Shown here piece by piece: positions 6,183-13,714 of a stretch of 19,458 nucleotides of DNA. Under the pieces are notes generated by a model. That model was not told where the DNA came from and did not search any database. It saw only the letters and a list, made by a program, of their open reading frames with translations. Every line of letters begins with the position of its first letter. Position 1 is the first letter of the stretch. A program made the position numbers and the translations under genes. Source of the stretch: Chloroflexota bacterium (lineage in GTDB: Bacteria; Chloroflexota; Anaerolineae; Aggregatilineales; UBA2796); assembly GCA_017743585.1 (NCBI GenBank), contig JAGHYP010000012.1, positions 1-19,458 on the forward strand. The letters run 5' to 3'.

Positions 6183-7778
6183 ATGGCAGGATCGCAGGTA
6201 GCGCAGGGTCAAGCGCTCAGCGCTGGGCAGCTGCGCGCGGTTGCGTCAATCATCGCCGCCTCTTTTGTGCTGAGCGGCGTCTTGGGCTTGCTGCGCGGCG
6301 CGATCATCGGCGCGGTCTTCGGCGCAGGCGCTGCGCTGGACGCTTTCTACGCCGCTTATCGCCTGCCCGAGATGCTCTTCACGCTCGTGGCGGGCGGCGC
6401 GCTCAGCTCAGCGTTCATCCCTATCTTCAGCCGATACTTGGCGCAAGGCGATAGCGCGCGCGCTTGGCATTTGGCGCGCGCTACGCTCAGCTGGGTCACG
6501 CTGATCGCGCTCTGGCTCTCGCTCGGTGCGGCGATGATCGCCTTCCCAATCGCAGATCGGCTGTTGATGCCGCACGCCCAGCCGCCCCAGAAACAGTTGA
6601 CCGCTGAATTGATGCAGATCATGCTGGTCACGGTCGCCATCTTCAGCGCTAGCAGCTTGATCATGGCGATCCTGAACGCCAATCAGCGCTTTTTGGCCCC
6701 CGCGCTCGCGCCGAGCATGAACAACGTCGGTCTGATCGGCGGCGCGCTGCTGCTCGCGCCGCACATGGGCGTGTATGGATTGGCTTGGGGGGCTGTGATG
6801 GGCGCGGCGCTGCACCTGATCGTCCAATTGCCTGCGCTGCGACCGTTCTGGGCGCACCTGCGACCGAGCGGCGCGCTCATCGCTGAGGGCCTCGGCGAGA
6901 TCGTGCGCCTGATGCTGCCGCGCTTGGTCGGCATGGCGGCTGTGCAGCTCAACTTTGTGGTGAACATCATCCTCGCCTCTGCCATGCCCGAAGGCAGCCT
7001 TGCGGCGCTCAGCATCGCTTTCACGCTGATGTTCGTGGTGCTTGGCATCGTAGCGCAGAGCGCAGGCACAGCCATCTTCCCGACTCTTTCGCTGTACGGC
7101 GCGCGCGGCGATCTGGAGCGTTTTCGTCAGACGCTGCGCGACGCGCTGCGCGGCGTGCTTTTCGTGACGTTGCCCGCCACAAGCGGCTTGATCGTGCTTG
7201 CGCAGCCGTTGGTGAGCGCGTTGCTGGAGCGCGGCGCTTGGTCGCGCACGGATACGGTTGCGACGGCTTGGGCGCTCAGCTTCTTCGCCGCAGGGCTGGT
7301 GGCATTTGCGCTGCAAGAGCTCCTAGCGCGCGCTTTTTACGCGCTGCGCAACACAATAGCGCCTGTGGCGGTCGCCGTAGGCGGCTTGTTCCTGAACGTG
7401 GCGCTCAGCCTGCTGCTGATCCAGATAGTGCGCGGCGCAGAGGCAGGTCAGGGGGCGCATGGCGGCTTGGCGCTGGCGAACGCGCTTGCTACAGGGGCTG
7501 AGAGCGCTGCGCTATGGCTGTGGCTGCGCCGCAAGATCGGCGCGCTGGGCGGCTGGGATATGCTGAGCATGGCGGGGCGCGCCCTGATAGCAACCGTGGG
7601 GATGAGCGCATGCGTCTGGGCGATGAGTCAACTTTTGGCGCGAGCGGCGCCGCTGATCGTTGTGATGGTGTGCGTGCCGCTCGGAATCTTGCTCTATCAA
7701 GGTCTGGCGTTGCTTCTGGGCGTGCCTGAGGCGCGCAGTTTGCCGATGAGTATCTTGCGCCGTTTGAAGCGAGGCTGA
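6183..7778 (+). CDS. murJ: MurJ-family (MOP superfamily) lipid flippase homologue
   Basis: This 531-residue polytopic protein has about 14 hydrophobic segments, as for MurJ/MviN, which flips lipid II across the membrane for peptidoglycan synthesis. The N-terminal signature is recognisable: VLGLLRGAIIGAVFGAG, LDAFYAAYRLP, GGALSSAFIPIFSRY. Aligned by eye to E. coli MurJ, the arginines reported as important at 18, 52 and 270 appear replaced (Gly32, Phe66 and a Thr in the AFTLMF segment). Arg24 (here Arg38) and Asp39 (here Asp53) are kept, while Glu57 becomes Gly71. The substrate could therefore differ, or this may be one of two paralogues. The ATG at 6183 is preferred over the GTG at 6135, which would add 16 residues not typical of the family; neither has a strong ribosome site. 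dtd follows after 2 nt. Confidence 0.85.
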   Translation: MAGSQVAQGQALSAGQLRAVASIIAASFVLSGVLGLLRGAIIGAVFGAGAALDAFYAAYRLPEMLFTLVAGGALSSAFIPIFSRYLAQGDSARAWHLARATLSWVTLIALWLSLGAAMIAFPIADRLLMPHAQPPQKQLTAELMQIMLVTVAIFSASSLIMAILNANQRFLAPALAPSMNNVGLIGGALLLAPHMGVYGLAWGAVMGAALHLIVQLPALRPFWAHLRPSGALIAEGLGEIVRLMLPRLVGMAAVQLNFVVNIILASAMPEGSLAALSIAFTLMFVVLGIVAQSAGTAIFPTLSLYGARGDLERFRQTLRDALRGVLFVTLPATSGLIVLAQPLVSALLERGAWSRTDTVATAWALSFFAAGLVAFALQELLARAFYALRNTIAPVAVAVGGLFLNVALSLLLIQIVRGAEAGQGAHGGLALANALATGAESAALWLWLRRKIGALGGWDMLSMAGRALIATVGMSACVWAMSQLLARAAPLIVVMVCVPLGILLYQGLALLLGVPEARSLPMSILRRLKRG

Positions 7779-7780
7779 GC

Positions 7781-8239
7781 ATGCGCGTTGTGTTGCAGCG
7801 CGTGACGCACGCGCGCGTCACAGTGGACAATCAAGTGGTTGGCGAGATTGATCAGGGCTTGCTGATCCTGATCGGCGTGCGCAACGGCGATACAGCCGCT
7901 GAGGCGAAGTGGCTCGCCGAAAAAATCGCTGTGCTGCGCATCTTCGCCGATGAACACAATAAGTTCAATCGCTCGCTATTGGATATCGGCGGCGGCGCTT
8001 TGGTCGTCCCGCAGTTCACGCTGTATGGGAATGTGATCGGGCAGCGCCGTCCGAGTTTCATCGAGGCAGCGCCGCCAAGCCTCGCTGCCCCGCTGATCGA
8101 CCAGTTCGTCGCCTTTTTGCGGCAGGCAGGCGTGCAGCGCGTGGAAACAGGCATCTTCGGCGCGAAGATGTTGGTAGAATCGGCGAATGACGGGCCGGTC
8201 ACGCTCATCCTTGAGCGAGAAGCGCCGCGCAGCACATAA
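7781..8239 (+). CDS. dtd: D-aminoacyl-tRNA deacylase
   Basis: The 152-residue protein hydrolyses D-aminoacyl-tRNAs, keeping D-amino acids out of translation. MRVVLQRVTHARVTVDNQVVG is a canonical DTD opening. The Gly-cis-Pro motif is intact as NDGPVTLILE (136-145), and RRPSF matches the conserved R-P-S-F. The other active-site motif, normally SQFTL, reads PQFTLYG at 77-83: the Ser is replaced by Pro while Gln78, Phe79 and Thr80 remain. GAGG lies 6 nt before the ATG, which starts 2 nt after the murJ-like stop, so the genes are co-transcribed. Length and remaining motifs are those of a functional enzyme. Confidence 0.94.
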   Translation: MRVVLQRVTHARVTVDNQVVGEIDQGLLILIGVRNGDTAAEAKWLAEKIAVLRIFADEHNKFNRSLLDIGGGALVVPQFTLYGNVIGQRRPSFIEAAPPSLAAPLIDQFVAFLRQAGVQRVETGIFGAKMLVESANDGPVTLILEREAPRST

Positions 8240-8254
8240 AGTTTAGGGCAAAAG

Positions 8255-9568
8255 ATGCTCACACGCTTAGAACTTGACGGTTTCAAAACATTTCGCAACT
8301 TTGCGCTCGATTTTCAACCGTTCATGGTCTTCATCGGCTCAAATGGCGTTGGCAAGACCAACTTATTCGATGCGATCGCGCTTTTGGCGCGCCTTGCCGA
8401 GGGCGACTCGCTGGAAGATGCCATGTTGCGCGCGCGCGGCGAGCCGCTCGAGCTGTTCACGCTGTACGCCGATGGCAGCCGCGCCGAGCGCATGCAGCTG
8501 GCGGCGGAGATTTTGCTAGATCGCGAGGTGATCGGCGCTAACAGCAAGCCTTTCATGCCGACCAACACGCGCCTGCGCTACCAGCTGACCATCGAGCGGC
8601 GCGGCGAAGGCGCGCATATTGTCTCTGAGTCGCTCATCCCGCTGCCTGAGCCGCGAGACGCTTGGTTTCGCGATCAAATTCCAACCAAGGCGCGCAAAGC
8701 GTGGATCGTCCGCGAGAAGCGTCCGCCGTACATCGCCACAGTTGGCGAGGCAAACGAGCTGATCATCTACCGCAATCAAGATACCTTGGCAGGCGGGCGC
8801 GAAGGCTTGAAGGTCGGCAATTTGCAGAAGAGCGCGCTCGGCACGGCCGACGGGCTGCGCTATCCGACCATTCACGCGGTGCGGCAAGCCATGCGCAACT
8901 GGCGCTTGCTGCGCTTCAACGCTGAAGTGTTGCGTCAGCCGTGCGCACTTGACGCCGAGGCGAGGCTGCAGAACGATGGCGCCAACCTGCCCGCTGTATT
9001 GGCGCGTCTGCAGCGCGAGCAACCTGAGGCGATTGCCAACATCACGCAAGTGCTGCAGGGCATGCTGCCACAAGTGAAGGCGATAGAGGTCAAGAGGCTG
9101 GAAAACAGCAAGCAGCAACTGATCGAGCTGATCGAACAAGATGGCACGCGCTTCTCATCGCGCGTGCTGAGCGACGGCACTTTGCGGCTGCTCGGCTTGG
9201 CAGCGCTGCGCTACGATGCAGCGCATCGCGGTCTGATTTGCTTTGAAGAGCCTGAGAACGGCATTCAGCTCTTGCGGCTGCCGGATATGGTCAGCGTGCT
9301 GTACAGCTTGGCGCTCAACTTTGAGCGCGATCTGCCCGCGGCAGATGGCAGGCGCAATCCGCCGCTGCGCCAAGTCTTGGTCAACACGCACGCGCCGAGC
9401 ATCCTCTCGAACGTGCCGCCGCACAGCGTCTTCTACTTCGGCTTGCGAGCCGATGCGCTTGGGCACTACACCTTTTCTGTGCCAGTGCGCCCAGAGCTGA
9501 TCCCCGACGAGCGCGGGCGCTACCTGATATGGCAGCAGATTCAGCAAGAACTGGGCGGCTCGGCGTGA
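8255..9568 (+). CDS. RecF/SMC-like AAA family ATPase (COG4637-type), no TOPRIM
   Basis: The 437-residue P-loop ATPase is of the ABC/RecF/OLD-like group. Walker A is GSNGVGKTN (28-36), preceded by the typical L..DGFKTFRNFALDF strand. The ABC-like signature is VLSDGTLRLLGLAAL (304-318), Walker B GLICFEEPENGI (326-337) and the switch His lies in VNTHAPSIL (376-384). About 50 residues follow, too few for a TOPRIM nuclease, so it is not an OLD nuclease. Such stand-alone ATPases are widespread, with uncertain roles; some relatives act in repair or phage defence, but nothing here shows that. AGGG stands 6 nt before the ATG, 15 nt after dtd, so it ends the yajC-murJ-dtd run. Its last 28 bases overlap the end of the convergent permease gene. 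Confidence 0.85.
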   Translation: MLTRLELDGFKTFRNFALDFQPFMVFIGSNGVGKTNLFDAIALLARLAEGDSLEDAMLRARGEPLELFTLYADGSRAERMQLAAEILLDREVIGANSKPFMPTNTRLRYQLTIERRGEGAHIVSESLIPLPEPRDAWFRDQIPTKARKAWIVREKRPPYIATVGEANELIIYRNQDTLAGGREGLKVGNLQKSALGTADGLRYPTIHAVRQAMRNWRLLRFNAEVLRQPCALDAEARLQNDGANLPAVLARLQREQPEAIANITQVLQGMLPQVKAIEVKRLENSKQQLIELIEQDGTRFSSRVLSDGTLRLLGLAALRYDAAHRGLICFEEPENGIQLLRLPDMVSVLYSLALNFERDLPAADGRRNPPLRQVLVNTHAPSILSNVPPHSVFYFGLRADALGHYTFSVPVRPELIPDERGRYLIWQQIQQELGGSA

Positions 9569-10704
9569 TAGGGCGCTGCGCGCCGCTGCTCAAGCGCTTT
9601 TTCATACTTCGGCGTCACGCGCAAGCCTGCTTCGGTATCGCCCAGCACGTCGCGCACGTAAATTTCGCGGATCAAGACCGCGCCAATCGCCGCCAAGGGC
9701 ACTGAGAGCAGCAGGCCGAGAAAGCCGAAGAAGATGCCGAAGACGATCTGTGAGAGCAAAATCACCGCCGGCGGCAGCTGAATCTCGCTGCCTAGCAAGA
9801 GCGGCGCCACAACCTGCCCAACGATGAACTGAATGCCGAAATAAACCAGCACGACCAACAGCACTTTCTCAGGGCTGTTGATGATGGTGACCGCCAACAC
9901 TGGCACGAGCGCCAAGAGCGGGCCGAAGTTAGGCACGAACGAGAACAGACCGCTGATCACGCCCAGCACGCCCGCCAGCGGCAAGCCTAGCACGAGCATG
10001 GCAACGGTTGTCAGTATTCCCGTCAAGATCATCAGGATGATCTGGGTCTGCAGGAATTGGCGCAGCGTGTGGTCAAGGCTGAGCAAAATTTCGCGCGCAC
10101 GCGGGCGGTAGCTGATCGGCACAAGGCGCAAGATGCCGCGCCAGTGCGGATCAGGATCCGCCACAAAGTAGATGCTCAGGAAGATCACGACCAGCAGGCT
10201 GAATAGCACTGAGAACAGGTTTGTGACAAACGGAAAGACCTGCCCGCTTACGGTCGCCAAGCCGCTGATGATCTGCTGCCAGAGCTGATTGGTCAAATCG
10301 GCGAGGCTGACGTCGGTCAGGAAATCGCGCAGGAAGGGGAAGCGCGCGGTCAAGTTCTCAGGCGATAGCTCGCGCTGCAACACTTGACCTGCCGAAGGCA
10401 ACGTCTGCACCACCAGAATGCGAAACTGCTCGAGGAGATCGGGCAGCGCCAGCGCTGAGGCGGCTGAGACGATCGCGCCGATCAAGAAAACGGTCAGCAG
10501 CACGGCGAGCGCGCGATTGACGCCATGCCGAACGAAAAAACGGATCGGCGTGGTGAGCAGGATCGCGAAGATGATCGCCGTCAGCGCCAGCAGCAGCACC
10601 TCGCGCACCAGCCAAATCGCCAATAGCACAATGACCAGTGAAAAGGCGGTCAGCAGCCAGCGCACCACGTTTGTATCGCTATGGCGCGTCTCAACTGGGA
10701 ACAT
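9541..10704 (-). CDS. AI-2E family (TqsA/PerM-like) transporter
   Basis: The 387-residue membrane protein shows the family layout. There are two or three N-terminal helices (WLLTAFSLVIVLLAIWLV, then LALTAIIFAILLTTPI), a hydrophilic loop at about 95-160, then five further helices including SIYFVADPDPHWRG, FSFVPNFGPLLALVPV and VAPLLLGSEIQLPPAVILLS. The segments around PNFGPLLA and the C-terminal QIVFG..FGFLGLLLSVPLAAIGAVL are strongly conserved in AI-2E permeases. Family members export autoinducer-2, ions or other solutes, so the substrate cannot be named. The gene lies 60 nt after the dgkA-type gene on the same strand and may be the last gene of the yqeY-ybeY-dgkA run. No strong ribosome site precedes the ATG. 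Confidence 0.9.
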   Translation of the reverse strand: MFPVETRHSDTNVVRWLLTAFSLVIVLLAIWLVREVLLLALTAIIFAILLTTPIRFFVRHGVNRALAVLLTVFLIGAIVSAASALALPDLLEQFRILVVQTLPSAGQVLQRELSPENLTARFPFLRDFLTDVSLADLTNQLWQQIISGLATVSGQVFPFVTNLFSVLFSLLVVIFLSIYFVADPDPHWRGILRLVPISYRPRAREILLSLDHTLRQFLQTQIILMILTGILTTVAMLVLGLPLAGVLGVISGLFSFVPNFGPLLALVPVLAVTIINSPEKVLLVVLVYFGIQFIVGQVVAPLLLGSEIQLPPAVILLSQIVFGIFFGFLGLLLSVPLAAIGAVLIREIYVRDVLGDTEAGLRVTPKYEKALEQRRAAPYHAEPPSSC

Positions 10705-10764
10705 GCTATGACTTCAGGACGCCCTCAAATCGAGCAAATCTTGGCACGGCCTGCGCACGGGCTG

Positions 10765-11262
10765 CTATCGAGCGAGGAGCGGCACAAGGCGCTCCAGCAG
10801 CGGCGGCGCAAAGATGAACGCGCCGACCAACACAGCTGCCACGGCCGCCAGCAGCACAGCAGCAGCGCCTACGTCCTTACAAACACGCGCCATCGGATGC
10901 AGTTGCGGGCTGGCTAAATTGACCGCCGCTTCGAGGGCCGCGTTAATGAACTCGGCCATCCAGTTCATGGTGATGATGATGACCAAAGCTGCCCAATCGC
11001 GCGGCGGCAAGCCGAGCCAGAGCGCAAGCGCCATCGCGGCGACCGAGAACACAGCTTGGATGCGCGTATTTTTCTGATAGCGCAGCATGTAAAGCCAGCC
11101 GGCGAGCGCGTAGCGCAGGCTCTTCAGGCGGCTCTCGCTGACAATCGGGCTGTAATCTTCAGGGCGCGCGTTGAGCGTCGCCAGCGTATCGGGATGAAAG
11201 ATCAAAAGCGGCCGCCTGCTGTTGGTTGTCTTTCGCTCAGTCCCCGTCTGTTGAGTCTTCAT
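10765..11262 (-). CDS. dgkA: Diacylglycerol/undecaprenol kinase family protein
   Basis: The 165-residue membrane kinase is of the DgkA/UdpK family; Gram-positive-type members phosphorylate undecaprenol for cell-wall lipid-carrier recycling. The active-site helix reads NWMAEFINAALEAAVNL (100-116), with Glu104, Asn107 and Glu111 at the conserved E-x2-N-x3-E positions, followed by CKDVGAAAVLLAA (Lys129, Asp130). Three membrane helices cover about 66-150. The first 45 residues are a hydrophilic extension absent from typical members of about 120 residues. GGAG lies 6 nt before the ATG at 11262, which supports keeping the extension. The start lies inside ybeY (26-nt overlap), as in the conserved ybeY-dgkA pair, so UdpK-like function is the better guess. 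Confidence 0.9.
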   Translation of the reverse strand: MKTQQTGTERKTTNSRRPLLIFHPDTLATLNARPEDYSPIVSESRLKSLRYALAGWLYMLRYQKNTRIQAVFSVAAMALALWLGLPPRDWAALVIIITMNWMAEFINAALEAAVNLASPQLHPMARVCKDVGAAAVLLAAVAAVLVGAFIFAPPLLERLVPLLAR

Positions 11263-11842
11263 GGCTATCTCCAGACGTGAAATGTGGGATGTTCAGCTCA
11301 GCGATGCCGAGCTGCGCCAACAGCTCAGCTTGCTTTTGCCACATGCGCGCTTGAGCTTCAGCCGTGTCGTGATCGTAGCCGAGCAAGTGCAGCGTGCCGT
11401 GAACGACGAGCAAGACCAGCTCATCTTCCAGCGGGCGCCCTAGCTCAGCGGCGCAGCGTTGTGTGTATGGCAAGGCGATGATCAGATCGCCCAGATACGG
11501 CTGCAGCTCGGCGGCGATCCCTTGCCCTGACGCGCCTGCTGAGGCAGCGGCGGCCAACATCGCTTCCTGCATCGCCTCTGAGAACGGCTCATGCGGGAAA
11601 GAGAGGATATCCGTCGGCGCGTCCACGCCGCGATACTCGCGATTGAGCTGTTGCACTGTCTCGTCGTCGGCCACTATCAGGCTCAGCGCTGAGCCTGCGC
11701 GGACGGCGTGCGCCGTCAAGGTGTGCTGGATAGCCGCCTTCAAGCGCTTGAGCGGGACGAGCGCTCTGTAAGCGCGCCGTACGTTGGTGTGGATTGTGTA
11801 GCGGCTCGTGCGCATGGACGATATCGGCAATCTCTTGCTCAT
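11237..11842 (-). CDS. ybeY: Endoribonuclease YbeY (16S rRNA maturation)
   Basis: The 201-residue protein is a zinc-dependent endonuclease acting in 16S rRNA 3' processing and ribosome quality control. The metal site HGTLHLLGYDH (148-158) supplies His148, His152 and His158. YRGVDAPTDILSFP (70-83) is the other hallmark. An Ala-rich insertion (about 93-112) and a short acidic tail make it longer than usual (about 150-165). The start is uncertain: ATG at 11842 overlaps the upstream remnant's stop as ATGA but has no Shine-Dalgarno site, and ATG at 11815 would remove nine residues. It precedes dgkA as in many bacteria. Confidence 0.95.
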   Translation of the reverse strand: MSKRLPISSMRTSRYTIHTNVRRAYRALVPLKRLKAAIQHTLTAHAVRAGSALSLIVADDETVQQLNREYRGVDAPTDILSFPHEPFSEAMQEAMLAAAASAGASGQGIAAELQPYLGDLIIALPYTQRCAAELGRPLEDELVLLVVHGTLHLLGYDHDTAEAQARMWQKQAELLAQLGIAELNIPHFTSGDSHEDSTDGD

Positions 11843-11937
11843 CGCGCGCGCTTGCTGCGGACGACGCTCTCGCCGGCATCGGTGAGCAGCAAAATAGCGG
11901 CTTCGCGGCTGCGCGGACGCGGATCGGGATAGGTGAA
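11839..11937 (-). pseudogene. Remnant of a PgpH/YqfF-type HD-domain (cyclic-di-AMP phosphodiesterase) gene
   Basis: Between the yqeY stop and the ybeY ATG, one frame encodes 32 codons beginning FTYPDPRPRSREAAILLL, then TDAGESVVRS and a stop that overlaps the ybeY start as ATGA. This closely resembles the HD-domain segment of PgpH (YqfF), where F-x-YP-G-P-x-P-x-S/T-x-EAAI-x-x-x-AD-S-V-E-A-A-x-R-S is conserved. In Firmicutes and relatives pgpH sits directly upstream of ybeY, with phoH and yqeY nearby. Here a TGA (11938-11940) interrupts the frame at its left edge. The yqeY stop lies only 26 bp further, so the membrane domains and catalytic HD residues are gone. It has no usable start codon. I read it as the scar of a large deletion. 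Confidence 0.65.
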
Positions 11938-11963
11938 TCAGCTCTCAAAGGCGCTCGGCGCGC

Positions 11964-12410
11964 TCAATTGCTCAGCAAGCTCTTTAGCATTTCGTTGACG
12001 AGCTTGCCATCGGCGCGCCCTTTGATGCGAGGCATCAGCACCTTCATCACGTTCCCCATTTCCTTAGCGCTCTTCGCGCCTGTCTCTTCGATGGCGCGCC
12101 GTATTTCGGCTTCCAGTTCTTCGCGGCTGAGCTGCTGCGGCAAGTACGACTCGATCAAGCTCAGTTCGAACTGCTCCTTTTCAACAACTTCCATGCGGCC
12201 GAGCCGTCGCGCTTCTTCGATGCTATCGCGGCGCTTTTTCGCCTCGCGCATCAGCAACGCGATCATGTCGTCGTCGCTGAGCGTTTTCTGCCTATCCACT
12301 TCTTCCTGCCTGATAGCAGAGGCGAGCAGGCGAATTGCGTCGCGGCGCGCTGTGTCGCCGCTCTTCATGGCGGCCTTCAGGTCTTCTTGCAGCCGATCCT
12401 TGAGATGCAT
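11964..12410 (-). CDS. yqeY: YqeY family protein (GatB/YqeY domain)
   Basis: The 148-residue protein is the standard YqeY length, with sequence MHLKDRLQEDLKAAMKSGD, then RLLASAIRQEEVD and RREAxK-type helices. The C-terminal GatB-like tail reads KEMGNVMKVLMPRIKGRADG and KLVNEMLKSLL. The C-terminal fold is shared with the tail of GatB, which contacts tRNA, but YqeY's own role is not settled. I start at the ATG at 12410, as longer in-frame extensions run through the promoter. The ribosome site is weak to moderate (GAGGG 11 nt upstream, GAGAGAG adjacent). It heads the leftward cluster and diverges from the acetyltransferase gene. Confidence 0.93.
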   Translation of the reverse strand: MHLKDRLQEDLKAAMKSGDTARRDAIRLLASAIRQEEVDRQKTLSDDDMIALLMREAKKRRDSIEEARRLGRMEVVEKEQFELSLIESYLPQQLSREELEAEIRRAIEETGAKSAKEMGNVMKVLMPRIKGRADGKLVNEMLKSLLSN

Positions 12411-12446
12411 CTCTCTCGTTTCCCTCGCGCGATCATCAAGTCGCCG

Positions 12447-12452
12447 ATTATA
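12447..12452 (-). promoter_or_regulatory. Candidate -10 element for the yqeY cluster
   Basis: A perfect TATAAT on the minus strand lies 37 nt before the yqeY ATG. The nearest -35-like word, TTGCCG (12474-12479), is 21 nt away, too far for a standard promoter, so only the -10 is called. Confidence 0.4.
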
Positions 12453-12546
12453 ACACAGCGCGCCGCGGGATAGCGGCAACGCTCGACAAGCGTGTAAACT
12501 TGTTGCTGAATGGGCGCGTGTGACATACAGATTTGGGAAGATAGGC

Positions 12547-13710
12547 ATGACCGACGCTCTCAGCATCCGCAAGGTCGAGACCTCTCAGGACTTCAAAGTC
12601 TTCTTGGAGTTTCCTTGGTCGCACTACCGCAATGATCCAAATTGGATACCGCCGCTCGTCTCCCGCCGCCGTCATCTGTTGGATAAAAAGCGCAATCCGT
12701 CTTGGCAATACATGACAGGCGAGTATTACCTCGCGTGGCGCGGCAAGAAGCCCGTCGGCACGATTGCCGCCTTCGTCAACCATCGCCACAACCAGACGCA
12801 TAACGAGAATCTGGGCTGGTTCGGCTTCTTTGAGTGCGAGGACAATCAAGAGACGGCGACCGCCTTGCTGCGCACAGCCGCCGAGTACGCGCGCGCGCAA
12901 GGCTGCGACACCATGCGCGGACCTGCCAACTTCACCCTGAGCGATGAGTGCGGGCTGCTCATCGAGAACTTCTCGCCGCCGATGCTGCTGATGCCCTATA
13001 ACCCGCCCTACTACCAGCGCCTGATCGAGGAGAGCGGGCTCGGCTTGGCGAAGGCGATGGATTTGGTCAGCTACCTCGCGAAGCCGAGCAGCTACCTCGA
13101 TGAGAATCGAAATATCCCTGAGCGCTTGCTGCGCGTCATCCGCAAAGTGAGCGAGAGATATCGAGTGAGCGTGCGGCGCGCCAATGTGCGAGAATTGCAC
13201 AAGGAAGTGCGCCTGTTAGCAGAAATTTATCGCGCGGCTTGGGCGAACAACTGGGGCTTCGTGCCGCTGACGGACGCAGAGATTGACGATCTGCTCAAGC
13301 AGCTAGGCCCGTTCTTCGACCCGCGCTTGGGCGAATTCGGCATGGTAGACGGGGAAGTGGTCGGCTTGATGCTGGCGCTGCCGAACATGAATCAAGTGCT
13401 GCAGCGCGCCTATCCACATCCGCGCGTCCCCGAGTGGTGGACGCTGCTCAAGGCGTTCTGGCACTGGAAAATCCGCCCGAAGATCACGGAGCAGCGGGTT
13501 GTGTTGTTCGGCGTCAAGCCTGAGTATCAGCACACGGGCGTGGCAGCCGCCATTCTGCTGGCGCATATCGAAGCGACCATGCAGACGCCCTACCCTGACG
13601 TTGACCTAGGCTGGGTGCTGGAGACGAACACCGCCGTTGATACGCTCGCCAAATCTTTCAACTGCCCGATCTACAAACGCTATCGGATTTACCAGATGCC
13701 GCTGAGTTGA
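12547..13710 (+). CDS. GNAT-family N-acetyltransferase (large, YghO-like)
   Basis: The 387-residue protein has an opening FKVFLEFPWSHYRNDPNWIP (16-35) and a middle GPANFTLSDECGLLIENF...MPYNPPYYQRLIEESG (125-165), both characteristic of a family of large uncharacterised GNAT-like proteins related to E. coli YghO. The C-terminal half contains a second acyltransferase-like stretch (LFGVKPEYQHTGVAAAILLA), which resembles the acetyl-CoA-binding R/Q-x-x-G-x-G/A loop. Substrate unknown. The ATG at 12547 has GGGAAG 6 nt upstream and matches where homologues begin; the GTG at 12520 would add nine residues. The MFS gene follows after 4 nt and the methyltransferase after that, so the three are probably one operon. 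Confidence 0.82.
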   Translation: MTDALSIRKVETSQDFKVFLEFPWSHYRNDPNWIPPLVSRRRHLLDKKRNPSWQYMTGEYYLAWRGKKPVGTIAAFVNHRHNQTHNENLGWFGFFECEDNQETATALLRTAAEYARAQGCDTMRGPANFTLSDECGLLIENFSPPMLLMPYNPPYYQRLIEESGLGLAKAMDLVSYLAKPSSYLDENRNIPERLLRVIRKVSERYRVSVRRANVRELHKEVRLLAEIYRAAWANNWGFVPLTDAEIDDLLKQLGPFFDPRLGEFGMVDGEVVGLMLALPNMNQVLQRAYPHPRVPEWWTLLKAFWHWKIRPKITEQRVVLFGVKPEYQHTGVAAAILLAHIEATMQTPYPDVDLGWVLETNTAVDTLAKSFNCPIYKRYRIYQMPLS

Positions 13711-13714
13711 CTGC

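Noticed and set aside
8255..9568. An OLD-type anti-phage nuclease or a Gabija/Retron-like defence gene
   Set aside because: No TOPRIM domain, no partner helicase or nuclease next to it, and the operon context is housekeeping.
12495..12531. A plus-strand promoter for the acetyltransferase gene (TTGCTG with TACAGA)
   Set aside because: The -10 matches only about half the consensus; not convincing enough to annotate.
12453..12572. N-terminal extension of yqeY to 12572
   Set aside because: The extension crosses the TATAAT element and is not present in the family, whose members begin at the MHLKDRL position.
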